Assembly: GCA_965206395.1 (NCBI GenBank)
Contig: CBDBJK010000038.1
Coordinates: 1 to 64,000 of the forward strand
DNA from: CBDBJK01 sp965206395
GTDB lineage: Bacteria > Chloroflexota > Dehalococcoidia > Lucifugimonadales > CATOSD01
Length of the DNA stretch: 64,000 nucleotides
Direction of reading: 5' to 3'
The notes below the pieces were generated by a model that was not told the DNA's origin, ran no database searches, and worked only from the letters and a program-made list of their open reading frames with translations. The position numbers and the translations under genes are program-made. Positions 27,171 to 35,688 of this stretch are shown piece after piece (the stretch's first letter is position 1; each line of letters opens with the position of its first letter).

Positions 27171-27397
27171 AGACATTTCCTAAGAATTGACTCCAAGATG
27201 CACCTGGCATTGTACGATCAGATGCCAACATTATTATGTCACATGATAACAAGTATCTCCAGCAAGATATTGACTATCTTCACAGACGGGCATATCATCA
27301 AAAAATACCCAGAAAATAGAAGGTAAGGAGTGCGAAGAATCCGAGGGCTTTTAAGTTGGTTTCATAGGACACCGCGCTAACGAGCAACGGTATTGCC

Positions 27398-27427
27398 TTG
27401 AACTGCACGGTGATGGTTTGCTATAGT
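27398..27427 (+). promoter_or_regulatory. Sigma70-type promoter of guaB3
   Basis: TTGAAC and TATAGT are separated by 18 nt, about 45 bp before the TTG start of guaB3. The ribosome site AGGGGGTG lies between the two. Confidence 0.5.
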
Positions 27428-27472
27428 CTGCGAAATTTCATCCGCAATGATCACATAAAAGGGGGTGCCGAA

Positions 27473-28597
27473 TTGAAGGAGCTTAGGCGAGCATACGGTT
27501 TTGATGAAGTGGCTATTGTCCCCGGCAGCGTAACAATCAACCCAGAGATGACGAAGACGGATTTCTCGGTTGACGGCATCACTCTTTCGATTCCGGTACT
27601 GGGTGCGGCTATGGATGCAGTCGCCTCACCGGATTTCGCGGTGCGAATGTATGAGCTAGGCGGAATGGCGGTGATGAACCTGGAGGGAGTTCTCTCCAGG
27701 TACGATGACCCTGCGGAGGTATTGGCAGAGATTGTCAATGCTCCAAAGGAAGATGTAACGGCTCTTCTCCAGAAGATTTACACGGCTCCTATCAAAGAGA
27801 ACTTGATAGGCTCTCGCGTAGAGGAAGTAAAGAAAAACGGCGCCAAGTGCGCCGTTTCTGTTACTCCAGCTAGCACGAAGAAGCTCGCGCCAATAGCAGC
27901 TGAGGCCGGAGCCGATATGATCGTCGTCCAGTCAACCGTCACGACTACCAAGCATATCTCCAAAAGCGAGCGTGGACTCAGGTTTCCAGAGCTATTGGAA
28001 ATGGTCGACGTGCCAGTGTTGGTAGGCAACTGCGTCTCTTATGAAGTCGCAACCGAGTTGATGGAAACGGGCATCCACGGCGTTCTCGTGGGTGTGGGGC
28101 CTGGAGCGGCCTGCACTACCCGGGAGGTCACGGGAGTAGGCGTGCCTCAAGTAACCGCAACACTCGATTGCTCAGCCGCAAGAGATGACTACTACAAGCG
28201 CACAGGTAGATACGTGCCAATCATAACGGACGGAGGCATTCGGACGGGCGGTGACCTCTGCAAGTCGCTCGTTAGCGGCGCCGACGCTGTGATGCTTGGA
28301 ACGCCCCTGGCTCAGGCAGAGGAAGCTCCTGGCGCAGGACACAACTGGGGCATGGCGAATCCACACCCGGCGCTTCCCAGGGGCACACGGGTCGACGTTG
28401 GCGTCAAAGGCACGCTAAAGCAAATCTTCTTTGGCCCTACTTCGAGAACTGATGGCACGCAGAACCTGATTGGGGCGTTGCGGGTGTGTATGGGCATGAT
28501 CGGCGCTTCTACCGTTCAGGAAATGCATAATGCGGAAATGGTGGTCGCTCCCTCGATCAAGACAGAGGGCAAGCACTTTCAACTCGGCCTGGAGTGA
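27473..28597 (+). CDS. guaB3: IMP dehydrogenase-like protein, GuaB3 type
   Basis: 374 aa, without the CBS pair of canonical IMPDH. The TIM-barrel motifs are visible: DFSVDGITLSIPVLGAAMDAV at the N-terminus, the IMP-binding loop GPGAACTTREVTGVGVPQ with the catalytic Cys, ITDGGIRTGGDLCKSLVSGADAVMLG, and GTLKQIFFGPTSRTDG. This pattern is the actinobacterial/cyanobacterial/Chloroflexota GuaB3 group; a cyanobacterial GuaB3 has been reported to act as a GMP reductase, so the reaction here is not certain. The start is TTG with an AGGGGGTG site 6 nt upstream. A terminator follows 44 bp after the stop. Confidence 0.9.
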   Translation: MKELRRAYGFDEVAIVPGSVTINPEMTKTDFSVDGITLSIPVLGAAMDAVASPDFAVRMYELGGMAVMNLEGVLSRYDDPAEVLAEIVNAPKEDVTALLQKIYTAPIKENLIGSRVEEVKKNGAKCAVSVTPASTKKLAPIAAEAGADMIVVQSTVTTTKHISKSERGLRFPELLEMVDVPVLVGNCVSYEVATELMETGIHGVLVGVGPGAACTTREVTGVGVPQVTATLDCSAARDDYYKRTGRYVPIITDGGIRTGGDLCKSLVSGADAVMLGTPLAQAEEAPGAGHNWGMANPHPALPRGTRVDVGVKGTLKQIFFGPTSRTDGTQNLIGALRVCMGMIGASTVQEMHNAEMVVAPSIKTEGKHFQLGLE

Positions 28598-28641
28598 GGC
28601 TGCAATTTTAGGCAGACCATCTAGATGACGATTCTAAGAGC

Positions 28642-28677
28642 AAAAGCCCGTGACCGATGCATCAGTCACGGGCTTTT
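28642..28677 (+). terminator. Rho-independent terminator after guaB3
   Basis: A perfect 13-bp stem (AAAAGCCCGTGAC / GTCACGGGCTTTT) with a 10-nt loop and terminal T run. The symmetrical A/T flanks would let it serve both strands, including the convergent coiled-coil gene. Confidence 0.92.
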
Positions 28678-28709
28678 ATTATTCTGTCAATGTAAACAGC
28701 CTTGGCCTA

Positions 28710-29249
28710 TTATGTGCGTTTAGAGCTTCGCCAGAACCCCCATCGTGATTCGCTCTTACGTCTGTGATGGCTACGGCGTTTGACGTGTGTTCCTTGCGAA
28801 CGATTCAACTCGTCTTGAGTCTGCGCCAATTTGTTAGCAAGGCTGGTGACTTGAAGTCTGAGTTGCGCGATGTCCGCCCCATTCAAGTGCGACTCGATGT
28901 TGTGCTCTTTTGAAACAGTTTCATGCTTTGAGCCGTTTACGGATTCCGTGCTCACGTGGGTTTCTAATTCGGCTACCTCTTTCAGGACGGGGCCAACATC
29001 CAACTGCTGAATAGTCGACGTGGTTTTGGATGTGTTATTGCTGCTATCGGTTCCCTTTCGCTGCTCTCGGGTGATTTCAGCCAATTGAGATTCCAACTGG
29101 CTTATTCGGATCATCGCTTCTGCATATCGGCGGAGGAGGTCGTCATACTCAATCAAGCTTCCATTGCCATGTTTCAGGCTCTCGATAGAAGCCGAATTGT
29201 ATCGGGTGTTACCCTGCTCTTGTTCAGATTGCGCCCGTCTCATGTCCAC
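28710..29249 (-). CDS. Small coiled-coil protein, function unknown
   Basis: About 179 aa from a GTG with GAGGGAG about 8 nt upstream (an ATG two codons later is an alternative). Heptad-like helices cover about residues 25-60 (DDLLRRYAEAMIRISQLESQLAEITRE) and 130-160 (AQLRLQVTSLANKLAQTQDELNR); the tail is basic with RRSHHRRKSESRW. It resembles the C-terminal part of excisionase/MerR-like proteins but no DNA-binding domain is present. IS3 copy 1 abuts the ribosome site, and the first 20 or so residues of the longest open frame come from IS DNA and are excluded. Confidence 0.6.
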   Translation of the reverse strand: MDMRRAQSEQEQGNTRYNSASIESLKHGNGSLIEYDDLLRRYAEAMIRISQLESQLAEITREQRKGTDSSNNTSKTTSTIQQLDVGPVLKEVAELETHVSTESVNGSKHETVSKEHNIESHLNGADIAQLRLQVTSLANKLAQTQDELNRSQGTHVKRRSHHRRKSESRWGFWRSSKRT

Positions 29250-29357
29250 TAAACTCTCTCCCTCGGAATGAGGTGGTACCCAAAAACTAGACAACTGGCT
29301 AAGAGAGAGTCCAGCTCCTAAAATAACCGGCAACTAACCGACGTGAAGGAGCAGGAC

Positions 29358-29642
29358 ATGAAGCAGACGAGGAATAAGCACAGTCCGGCGTTCAAGGCCA
29401 AGGTGGCCCTGGCCGCCCTTGCGGGGGAAGAGACCATCGCCCAGCTGGCCAGCCGATTTGAGGTCCATCCCAGTCAGATTCACGCCTGGAAAAGGGCCCT
29501 GGTGGAAGGAGCCCCGGAGCTATTTGCCACCAATCAGAAATCCCAGGAGAAAGCCAAGGAAGCTCAGATTAACCACCTCTACCGGCACATCGGCCAGCTG
29601 AAGGTGGAACGCGATTTTTTGTCGGAAAGGTCCGGTCTATGA
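29358..29642 (+). CDS. IS3-family transposase OrfA (copy 1)
   Basis: 94 aa. Helix-turn-helix protein with a typical IS3 OrfA order: KHSPAFKAKVALAALAGEETIAQLASRF, VHPSQIHAWKRALVEGA and a C-terminal leucine-rich helix (INHLYRHIGQLKVERDFL). ATG preceded by AAGGAG. It overlaps orfB by ATGA; in this family the two are usually joined by -1 frameshifting, although here the overlap would also allow independent initiation. Confidence 0.92.
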   Translation: MKQTRNKHSPAFKAKVALAALAGEETIAQLASRFEVHPSQIHAWKRALVEGAPELFATNQKSQEKAKEAQINHLYRHIGQLKVERDFLSERSGL

Positions 29643-30574
29643 GTCGCAGCATACGGCGAGCCATGATAGACCGAGACCACCAGCAGCTGTCTTTGGTGCG
29701 TCAATGTATCCTGCTGGACGTCAGCCGGGCCTCGGTGTACTACCGGCCGGTACCGACCAGGGCAGAAGACCTGGAGTTGATGGCCCTGATGGACCGTCAG
29801 TATTTGAAGACCCCCTTCTACGGCTCCAGGAAGATGAAGGCCTGGCTGCTGCAACAGGGCTATCTGGTGAGCCGAAAAAGGGTTCGAAGGCTGATGCGGT
29901 TGATGGGTCTGGAAGCCATCTACCGGCGTCCCAACACCAGCAAACCAGCGCCGGGACACCGGATCTTTCCCTATCTGCTGAAGGGAGTGGAGGTTAATCG
30001 GGTCGACCAGGTCTGGGCCGCGGACATCACCTACATCCCCATGGCGAAGGGCTTCCTGTACCTGGTGGCCATCATGGACTGGCACAGCCGGCACGTGCTG
30101 GCCTGGAAGCTCTCCAACACCATGGACACCAGCTTCTGCGTGGCGGCGTTGGAGGAAGCCCTGGGTAAGGGACGACCGGAGATATTCAACACCGACCAGG
30201 GGAGTCAGTTCACCAGTGAGGCCTTTACCCAGACGTTGCAGGAGCAGAGGGTCCAGGTCAGCATGGATGGTAAGGGTAGGTACCTGGACAACATCTTCGT
30301 GGAGCGGCTGTGGCGGAGCATCAAGTACGAGGAGGTGTATCTGAAAGCTTACCAGACCGTCGCCGAGGCCCGAACTGGGATCAATGCCTACCTGGAGTTC
30401 TACAACCGGCAGAGGCCTCACCAGGCTTTGGGCTACCGGACCCCAGCAGAGGTGTACCAACATGGCCAGGAAGAAAGGGGAGCAGCAGCTGAAGAAGCAG
30501 GGCTGCCATCGGGCTTGGTGAAACCTAGCGCAGGGGTGGGAGACTCTCTTAATTTAGCCCTCGTGCTGTCTTAA
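29639..30574 (+). CDS. IS3-family transposase OrfB (copy 1)
   Basis: 311 aa. The DDE integrase core is visible: WAADITYIPMAKGFLYLVA (first Asp), HSRHVLAWKL (second region), FNTDQGSQFTSEAF (second Asp), and GRYLDNIFVERLWRSIKYEEVY (Glu), then FYNRQRPHQALGYRTPAEVY. It is intact, whereas the copy 2 counterpart has a one-base deletion in the C-terminal region. Confidence 0.95.
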   Translation: MSRSIRRAMIDRDHQQLSLVRQCILLDVSRASVYYRPVPTRAEDLELMALMDRQYLKTPFYGSRKMKAWLLQQGYLVSRKRVRRLMRLMGLEAIYRRPNTSKPAPGHRIFPYLLKGVEVNRVDQVWAADITYIPMAKGFLYLVAIMDWHSRHVLAWKLSNTMDTSFCVAALEEALGKGRPEIFNTDQGSQFTSEAFTQTLQEQRVQVSMDGKGRYLDNIFVERLWRSIKYEEVYLKAYQTVAEARTGINAYLEFYNRQRPHQALGYRTPAEVYQHGQEERGAAAEEAGLPSGLVKPSAGVGDSLNLALVLS

Positions 30575-30685
30575 TAATGGGGTCCACCTTAGAACAACTG
30601 AGATTAGTTCTACCCAAACAACCTAAACGCAAACAACGAAGAAAAAACCCTTCGTCTTCGAATGAAAATGCTATGTTAGCTTCAT

Positions 30686-31555
30686 TCAGGTCGAAGGCTC
30701 AGTGCTTTCCAGAGACACAATCACAACGCGAGGCAGGCCTAACATGTCTCGCCTGAATGAGATTTCCGCGCTGCTAAACTCCTCCCGTCCTATATGTAAA
30801 ACGGTTTCTAGCTGTTCAGGAGCAATTTCAATCAATATACAACCTCCATCCCTGATGAAAGCGGGTGCCTGGTGGTACAATCGGCGAATGACTTTCAACC
30901 CGTCGGGTCCACCGTCGAGGGCATGGGCTGGCTCTCGCCTTACCTCCGGCGCAAGTAGCGGGATTTCCTCTGTCCTGATGTAAGGCGGGTTCGATACTAT
31001 GACATCTACGGGAGCTTCTAGAGCGTTCAGAAGGTCTCCTTGGAAAAAGTGGACTCTCTCTTCCAAGCCGTGCTTGTGGCGGTTGACTTCGGCTACTTCC
31101 AGAGCCTTGGGGTCGCAATCGGTTGCATAGAGTTGTGCTTGAGGGAGGTTAGAGGCAATAGCAATGGCTATCGCGCCGCTGCCGGTTCCTATGTCTGCGA
31201 TTCGCAGGTTTTTAGTGATTTCTTGTTTGGAGCAATGCTCTAGAACGCATTCAACCAGAAGCTCGGTCTCTTGGCGCGGTATCAGAACATGGGGGTTGAC
31301 TACGAGGTCCAGGCCGTAAAACTCTCTGTGTCCCGCTATGTAGGCCAGTGGCTCGCCATCAAGACGACGTTGGGCGAGTTTGCGCACCTGGTCGCATTGG
31401 CCTGATGGCAAATGTTCCGCAAGAACGGCAAAAAACTCCGCGCGCTCCATGCCAAGGACGTGGCGAAGCAAAACCTCGGCTTCGATGTGGGAATCTGGCG
31501 TCTGATAATCCGAAAGGAGCTGGGTTATCTGAAGAAGTAATTCCCTTACCCTCAA
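30686..31555 (-). CDS. prmC: Peptide chain release factor N5-glutamine methyltransferase
   Basis: 289 aa. It has the N-terminal helical domain and a SAM-binding Rossmann domain with IADIGTGSGAIAIAIA and the catalytic NPPY (SNPPYIRTEEIP). PrmC methylates the GGQ glutamine of RF1 and RF2. It is translationally coupled to prfA (ATGA overlap at 31552-31555), as in many bacteria, which fits the enzyme and substrate relationship. A weak GAAG...CTTC hairpin follows the stop. Confidence 0.95.
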   Translation of the reverse strand: MRVRELLLQITQLLSDYQTPDSHIEAEVLLRHVLGMERAEFFAVLAEHLPSGQCDQVRKLAQRRLDGEPLAYIAGHREFYGLDLVVNPHVLIPRQETELLVECVLEHCSKQEITKNLRIADIGTGSGAIAIAIASNLPQAQLYATDCDPKALEVAEVNRHKHGLEERVHFFQGDLLNALEAPVDVIVSNPPYIRTEEIPLLAPEVRREPAHALDGGPDGLKVIRRLYHQAPAFIRDGGCILIEIAPEQLETVLHIGREEFSSAEISFRRDMLGLPRVVIVSLESTEPST

Positions 31556-32622
31556 AACCTCGCCTGTTCGAGTCTCTGAGCCTGCTCTTGTTCCGACAGA
31601 GCATCTATAAACAGGTCAATGTCGCCTTCGAGCACTCCCTCAAGATTATGGCTTGTCGCGCTAACGCGATGGTCAGTCACCCTGTTCTGCGGGAAGTTGT
31701 ACGTCCTGACTCTTTCAGACCGGTCACCGGAGCCAACCTGCGAGCGCCGCGCCTCTGTGACTTCTTCATGCTGCTTTTGTATCTCGCGGTCCAGCAGTCG
31801 AGACCTCAAAACAGCCATCGCCTTTTCTTTGTTTTTGAACTGAGAACGCTCGTCCTGGCAGGTGGCGACTAGGCCTGTGGGTTTATGCGTAATGCGAACC
31901 GCCGTTGCAACTTTTTGGACGTTCTGTCCGCCGTGACCGCTAGCGTGATAGATGTCGATTTCAATGTCTTCTGCTCTTATCTCAACATCAACCTCCTCGG
32001 CCTCTGGAAGAACCGCGACTGTCGCAGCTGAGGTGTGAATCCTTCCGCCCGATTCGGTGACTGGAATGCGCTGAACTCGATGGGTTCCGCTTTCGTGCTT
32101 GAGGAGGCTGTAAGCGCCTTCGCCCTTTACCAGAAATACAATCTCTTTGATGGCTCCCAGGCCTGTCTCATTGACGTCCATCACCTCGACGTGCCATCCC
32201 ATGCGTTGAGTGTACCGAGTGTACATCCTGTAAAGGTCTGCGGCAAAAAGGCCTGCTTCGTCTCCGCCGGTTCCCGCTCGAATCTCCATCATTACGTTTT
32301 TCTTGTCGTTGGGGTCGCTCGGAACAAGCGCAAGTTGCAGGTCACTCTCAACCCGCGCCTTTTGTTCCTCTAACTGAGCCATTTCGTCTTGCGCCAGCGC
32401 CACTATTTCCTGGTCGGACTCATCGCGCAGCATCAATCGAACGCCCTCAAGGTCGTCCCTCACTTTGCGATATTCACGTGAGAGGGACACAAGGTTCCTA
32501 ATCGATGCCTGCTCTTTTGCCAGAGTTTCGACGCGCGTGTAATCGACCGAGACTTCGGGGTTCGCAAGGAGCTGATCTATTTCATCGTATCGTTGTTCGA
32601 CTAAAGCTAGTTTATCTATCAT
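31552..32622 (-). CDS. prfA: Peptide chain release factor 1
   Basis: 356 aa, full length. The GGQ tip is GHGGQNVQKVATAVRITH, the stop-codon recognition segment is IPVTESGGRIHTS, and the C-terminal SHNLEGVLEGDIDLFIDAL matches RF1. RF1 terminates translation at UAA and UAG. It is the first gene of the prfA-prmC operon. The upstream 220 bp, up to IS3 copy 2, should hold its promoter; no strong match is evident. Confidence 0.96.
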   Translation of the reverse strand: MIDKLALVEQRYDEIDQLLANPEVSVDYTRVETLAKEQASIRNLVSLSREYRKVRDDLEGVRLMLRDESDQEIVALAQDEMAQLEEQKARVESDLQLALVPSDPNDKKNVMMEIRAGTGGDEAGLFAADLYRMYTRYTQRMGWHVEVMDVNETGLGAIKEIVFLVKGEGAYSLLKHESGTHRVQRIPVTESGGRIHTSAATVAVLPEAEEVDVEIRAEDIEIDIYHASGHGGQNVQKVATAVRITHKPTGLVATCQDERSQFKNKEKAMAVLRSRLLDREIQKQHEEVTEARRSQVGSGDRSERVRTYNFPQNRVTDHRVSATSHNLEGVLEGDIDLFIDALSEQEQAQRLEQARF

Positions 32623-32859
32623 ATTGAAAGCCAGGTAAAGTTTATTGCACAGATCGTTATTCAGAGAAATTAGGAAAACAGTCCTTGCATGTCGTAAGAA
32701 GCATAAAATTCAATCGAAAAGCGGAACGATATTTCATGCAATGCCACCATCCCTATCTAAACAGTATATCAGAGGTTCGCTCAACTCAGTGCATTGCATG
32801 AGCAGAAATGGACGTCGTATGAGACGGCGTTCAGGAGCTATCTAAGGTGGACCCCATTA

Positions 32860-33794
32860 TTAAGACAGCACGAGGGCTAAATTAAGAGAGTCTCCCACCC
32901 CTGCGCTAGGTTTCACCAAGCCCGATGGCAGCCCTGCTTCTTCAGCTGCTGCTCCCCTTTCTTCCTGGCCATGTTGGTACACCTCTGCTGGGGTCCGGTA
33001 GCCAAAGCCTGGTGAGGCCTCTGCCGGTTGTAGAACTCCAGGTAGGCATTGATCCCAGTTCGGGCCTCGGCGACGGTCTGGTAAGCTTTCAGATACACCT
33101 CCTCGTACTTGATGCTCCGCCACAGCCGCTCCACGAAGATGTTGTCCAGGTACCTACCCTTACCATCCATGCTGACCTGGACCCTCTGCTCCTGCAACGT
33201 CTGGGTAAAGGCCTCACTGGTGAACTGACTCCCCTGGTCGGTGTTGAATATCTCCGGTCGTCCCTTACCCAGGGCTTCCTCCAACGCCGCCACGCAGAAG
33301 CTGGTGTCCATGGTGTTGGAGAGCTTCCAGGCCAGCACGTGCCGGCTGTGCCAGTCCATGATGGCCACCAGGTACAGGAAGCCCTTCGCCATGGGGATGT
33401 AGGTGATGTCCGCGGCCCAGACCTGGTCGACCCGATTAACCTCCACTCCCTTCAGCAGATAGGGAAAGATCCGGTGTCCCGGCGCTGGTTTGCTGGTGTT
33501 GGGACGCCGGTAGATGGCTTCCAGACCCATCAACCGCATCAGCCTTCGAACCCTTTTTCGGCTCACCAGATAGCCCTGTTGCAGCAGCCAGGCCTTCATC
33601 TTCCTGGAGCCGTAGAAGGGGGTCTTCAAATACTGACGGTCCATCAGGGCCATCAACTCCAGGTCTTCTGCCCTGGTCGGTACCGGCCGGTAGTACACCG
33701 AGGCCCGGCTGACGTCCAGCAGGATACATTGACGCACCAAAGACAGCTGCTGGTGGTCTCGGTCTATCATGGCTCGCCGTATGCTGCGACTCAT
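32860..33794 (-). pseudogene. IS3-family transposase OrfB (copy 2), frameshifted
   Basis: It is the same protein as copy 1 until the segment RPHQAL, where copy 1 reads GGG and copy 2 reads GG (about 33002-33006). The frame then enters a different tail of about 30 residues ending at 32913; the original C-terminus survives in the -1 frame to 32860. All DDE residues are upstream of the break, so partial function is conceivable. Confidence 0.85.
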
Positions 33795-34075
33795 AGACCG
33801 GACCTTTCCGACAAAAAATCGCGTTCCACCTTCAACTGGCCGATGTGCCGGTAGAGGTGGTTAATCTGAGCTTCCTTGGCTTTCTCCTGGGATTTCTGAT
33901 TGGTGGCAAATAGCTCCGGGGCTCCTTCCACCAGGGCCCTTTTCCAGGCGTGAATCTGACTGGGATGGACCTCAAATCGGCTGGCCAGCTGGGCGATGGT
34001 CCCTTCCCCCGCAAGGGCTGCCAGGGCCACCTTGGCCTTGAACGCCGGACTGTGCTTATTCCTCGTCTGCTTCAT
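33791..34075 (-). CDS. IS3-family transposase OrfA (copy 2)
   Basis: 94 aa, identical to copy 1 OrfA except for a Glu to Gly change in the LAGEGTIAQLA segment. ATG preceded by AAGGAG. Confidence 0.92.
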   Translation of the reverse strand: MKQTRNKHSPAFKAKVALAALAGEGTIAQLASRFEVHPSQIHAWKRALVEGAPELFATNQKSQEKAKEAQINHLYRHIGQLKVERDFLSERSGL

Positions 34076-34238
34076 GTCCTGCTCCTTCACGTCGGTTAGT
34101 TGCCGGTTATTTTAGGAGCTGGACTCTCTCTTAGCCAGTTGTCTAGTTTTTGGGTACCACCTCAATCTGTCAGCAAATCAACCAGGCGGTCTGGACTGAT
34201 TTCCTGCTGCTCGCTTTGAGCAAGGTCTCGTAACTGGA

Positions 34239-35414
34239 CTACGCCTTTTGAAGCTCGTCGTCACCCATAATGACGACGTGGGACGCATTAATAGAGGATG
34301 CGTACCGAAGCTGGCTGCGCAACCCTCTCCCTACTGGCCCCAGTATCGCGGGAATACTCGCCTTTCGTAATTCCGAGGACAGCCTTATGGCCTCAAGTTT
34401 GGCGGCCTCTCCCATGTGCGCCACCAGAACCTTTGTGCCGGAGGCGTCAGGAATCTGTATCTCCTGGCGTTTGATGTTGGCTATCACGCGTTCGATGCCC
34501 ATACCGTAGCCTACGCCGGGCGTAGGCTGACCTCCTAGTTCCTGTATCAGGCCATCGTATCGACCACCACCGACAAGCGTGTTCATTCTTCCCTCAACCG
34601 GCGGTGCGATTTCAAACACCGTGCGGCTGTAGTAGTCAAACCCCCTCACCAGACGGTGTTCAATCTCATAACTGAGTCCTATCTGGGTCAGGTACTTGAG
34701 CAGATTCGCCCAGTGTTCCTGGCAAGAGGCGCAGAGGAAGTCCGCGCTATGAGGAGCGTTGGCGATGATAGGCTGGCAGGAGTCTTGCTTGCAATCCAGC
34801 AGGCGTAGCGGGTTGTGCTCCAGCCGCCGCTCGCAGTCGGTACAAAGGCGATTAAACTGAGGTCTGTAATAGTCCTGCAACTTTTGAATATAGCCCGGGC
34901 GACACTCGGAGTCCCCAATAGAGTTGATGCTCAGAGACAGATCCTTGAGGTCGACGGATTCCAAGAATCTCCATCCAACCTCGATGATTTCCGCATCGAT
35001 GGATGCATCGCCGTCGCCGTAAACCTCGATGCCAAACTGGTGATGTTGACGGTATCTGCCGGATTGCGGGCGCTCGTACCGAAAAACGGGGCAAACGTAG
35101 TAAAGGCGCACCGGCTGCGGCAGGTTATGCATACCGTGTTCCAGATAGGCCCTACATACAGGGGCCGTGCCCTCTGGACGCAAGGTCAACAGGTCGCCGC
35201 CCCGGTCTTCAAACGTATAGGTCTCCTTCTCCACGATATCGGTGACCTCGCCGATGCCACGCACGAAGAGGCGGGCGTCTTCGAAAACAGGCGTGTCGAT
35301 GCGTTGGTATCCAAATCTTTCGGCAATTTCCTGGGCCTTGGCTTGAAAAAAACGCCAGTACCTCTGCTCTTCGGGCAAGATGTCTACTGTGCCTCTAGGG
35401 GCCTGGAACAACAA
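34239..35414 (-). CDS. hisS: Histidyl-tRNA synthetase
   Basis: 391 aa from a TTG start with AAGGGAG about 7 nt upstream, giving the usual opening FQAPRGTVDILP; a longer frame begins with another TTG but lacks a site. Class II motifs are visible: RPEGTAPVCRAYLEHG (motif 2 region), YVCPVFRYERPQSGRYRQHHQFGIE, the histidine-specific LVRGFDYYSRTVFEI and GGGRYDGLIQ, and VGYGMGIERV (motif 3). The C-terminal anticodon-binding domain follows. Upstream of it is a divergent rel gene. Confidence 0.95.
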   Translation of the reverse strand: MLFQAPRGTVDILPEEQRYWRFFQAKAQEIAERFGYQRIDTPVFEDARLFVRGIGEVTDIVEKETYTFEDRGGDLLTLRPEGTAPVCRAYLEHGMHNLPQPVRLYYVCPVFRYERPQSGRYRQHHQFGIEVYGDGDASIDAEIIEVGWRFLESVDLKDLSLSINSIGDSECRPGYIQKLQDYYRPQFNRLCTDCERRLEHNPLRLLDCKQDSCQPIIANAPHSADFLCASCQEHWANLLKYLTQIGLSYEIEHRLVRGFDYYSRTVFEIAPPVEGRMNTLVGGGRYDGLIQELGGQPTPGVGYGMGIERVIANIKRQEIQIPDASGTKVLVAHMGEAAKLEAIRLSSELRKASIPAILGPVGRGLRSQLRYASSINASHVVIMGDDELQKA

Positions 35415-35610
35415 AAGACGCGCTCCCTTGGTGCTTGATTTGAGAGTGAGCCAGATTGTCAATCACAAACTGGCTGGATTGAACTTGACATGAAGTCCAG
35501 ATAAAAAGGATACAGCAATGGATTCACAGTGTAAACGGCTTCACGAGGACATCAAAATTCCGAAAACCTGATTGTTATTTGAAATATGGCTAAATTCGTA
35601 TGATCACAAA

Positions 35611-35639
35611 TTGCAGGCTTCGGGGTCGTTAGTTATAAT
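35611..35639 (+). promoter_or_regulatory. Sigma70-type promoter of the rel gene
   Basis: TTGCAG and a perfect TATAAT are separated by 17 nt. The GTG start of the RelA/SpoT gene is 50 bp downstream, with AGGAG between. Confidence 0.65.
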
Positions 35640-35688
35640 AATGTAATCGATGACTGCGTGAAGTTGTTAACATCAGGAGTCGGATTCA

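Larger units (their letters stand above)
29269..30591 (+). mobile_element. IS3-family insertion sequence, copy 1
   Basis: 1323 bp, ends TGAGGTGGTACCC and, on the other strand, TAAGGTGGACCCC; flanked by GAA on both sides (29266-29268 and 30592-30594). It carries an intact orfA and orfB. It lies between the coiled-coil gene and prmC. A second copy in inverted orientation lies 2.3 kb away with a different duplication (ATC), so each inserted independently. Confidence 0.93.
32843..34164 (-). mobile_element. IS3-family insertion sequence, copy 2
   Basis: 1322 bp, inverted relative to copy 1, flanked by ATC on both sides (32840-32842 and 34165-34167). It differs from copy 1 by a one-base deletion in orfB and at least one substitution (E to G in OrfA). 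It lies between prfA and hisS. Confidence 0.93.

Noticed and set aside
32925..33854. 309-codon antisense frame inside the IS3 element
   Set aside because: It is antisense to orfB and recurs in both IS copies for that reason; no domain is readable.
29269..34164. Composite transposon carrying prmC-prfA
   Set aside because: The two IS3 copies have different 3-bp duplications (GAA and ATC) with each duplication immediately beside its own copy, so they are separate insertions. The enclosed genes are ordinary housekeeping genes.
29269..34164. Past inversion between the IS3 copies
   Set aside because: An inversion would have exchanged the inner halves of the target duplications; both copies still have matched ones.
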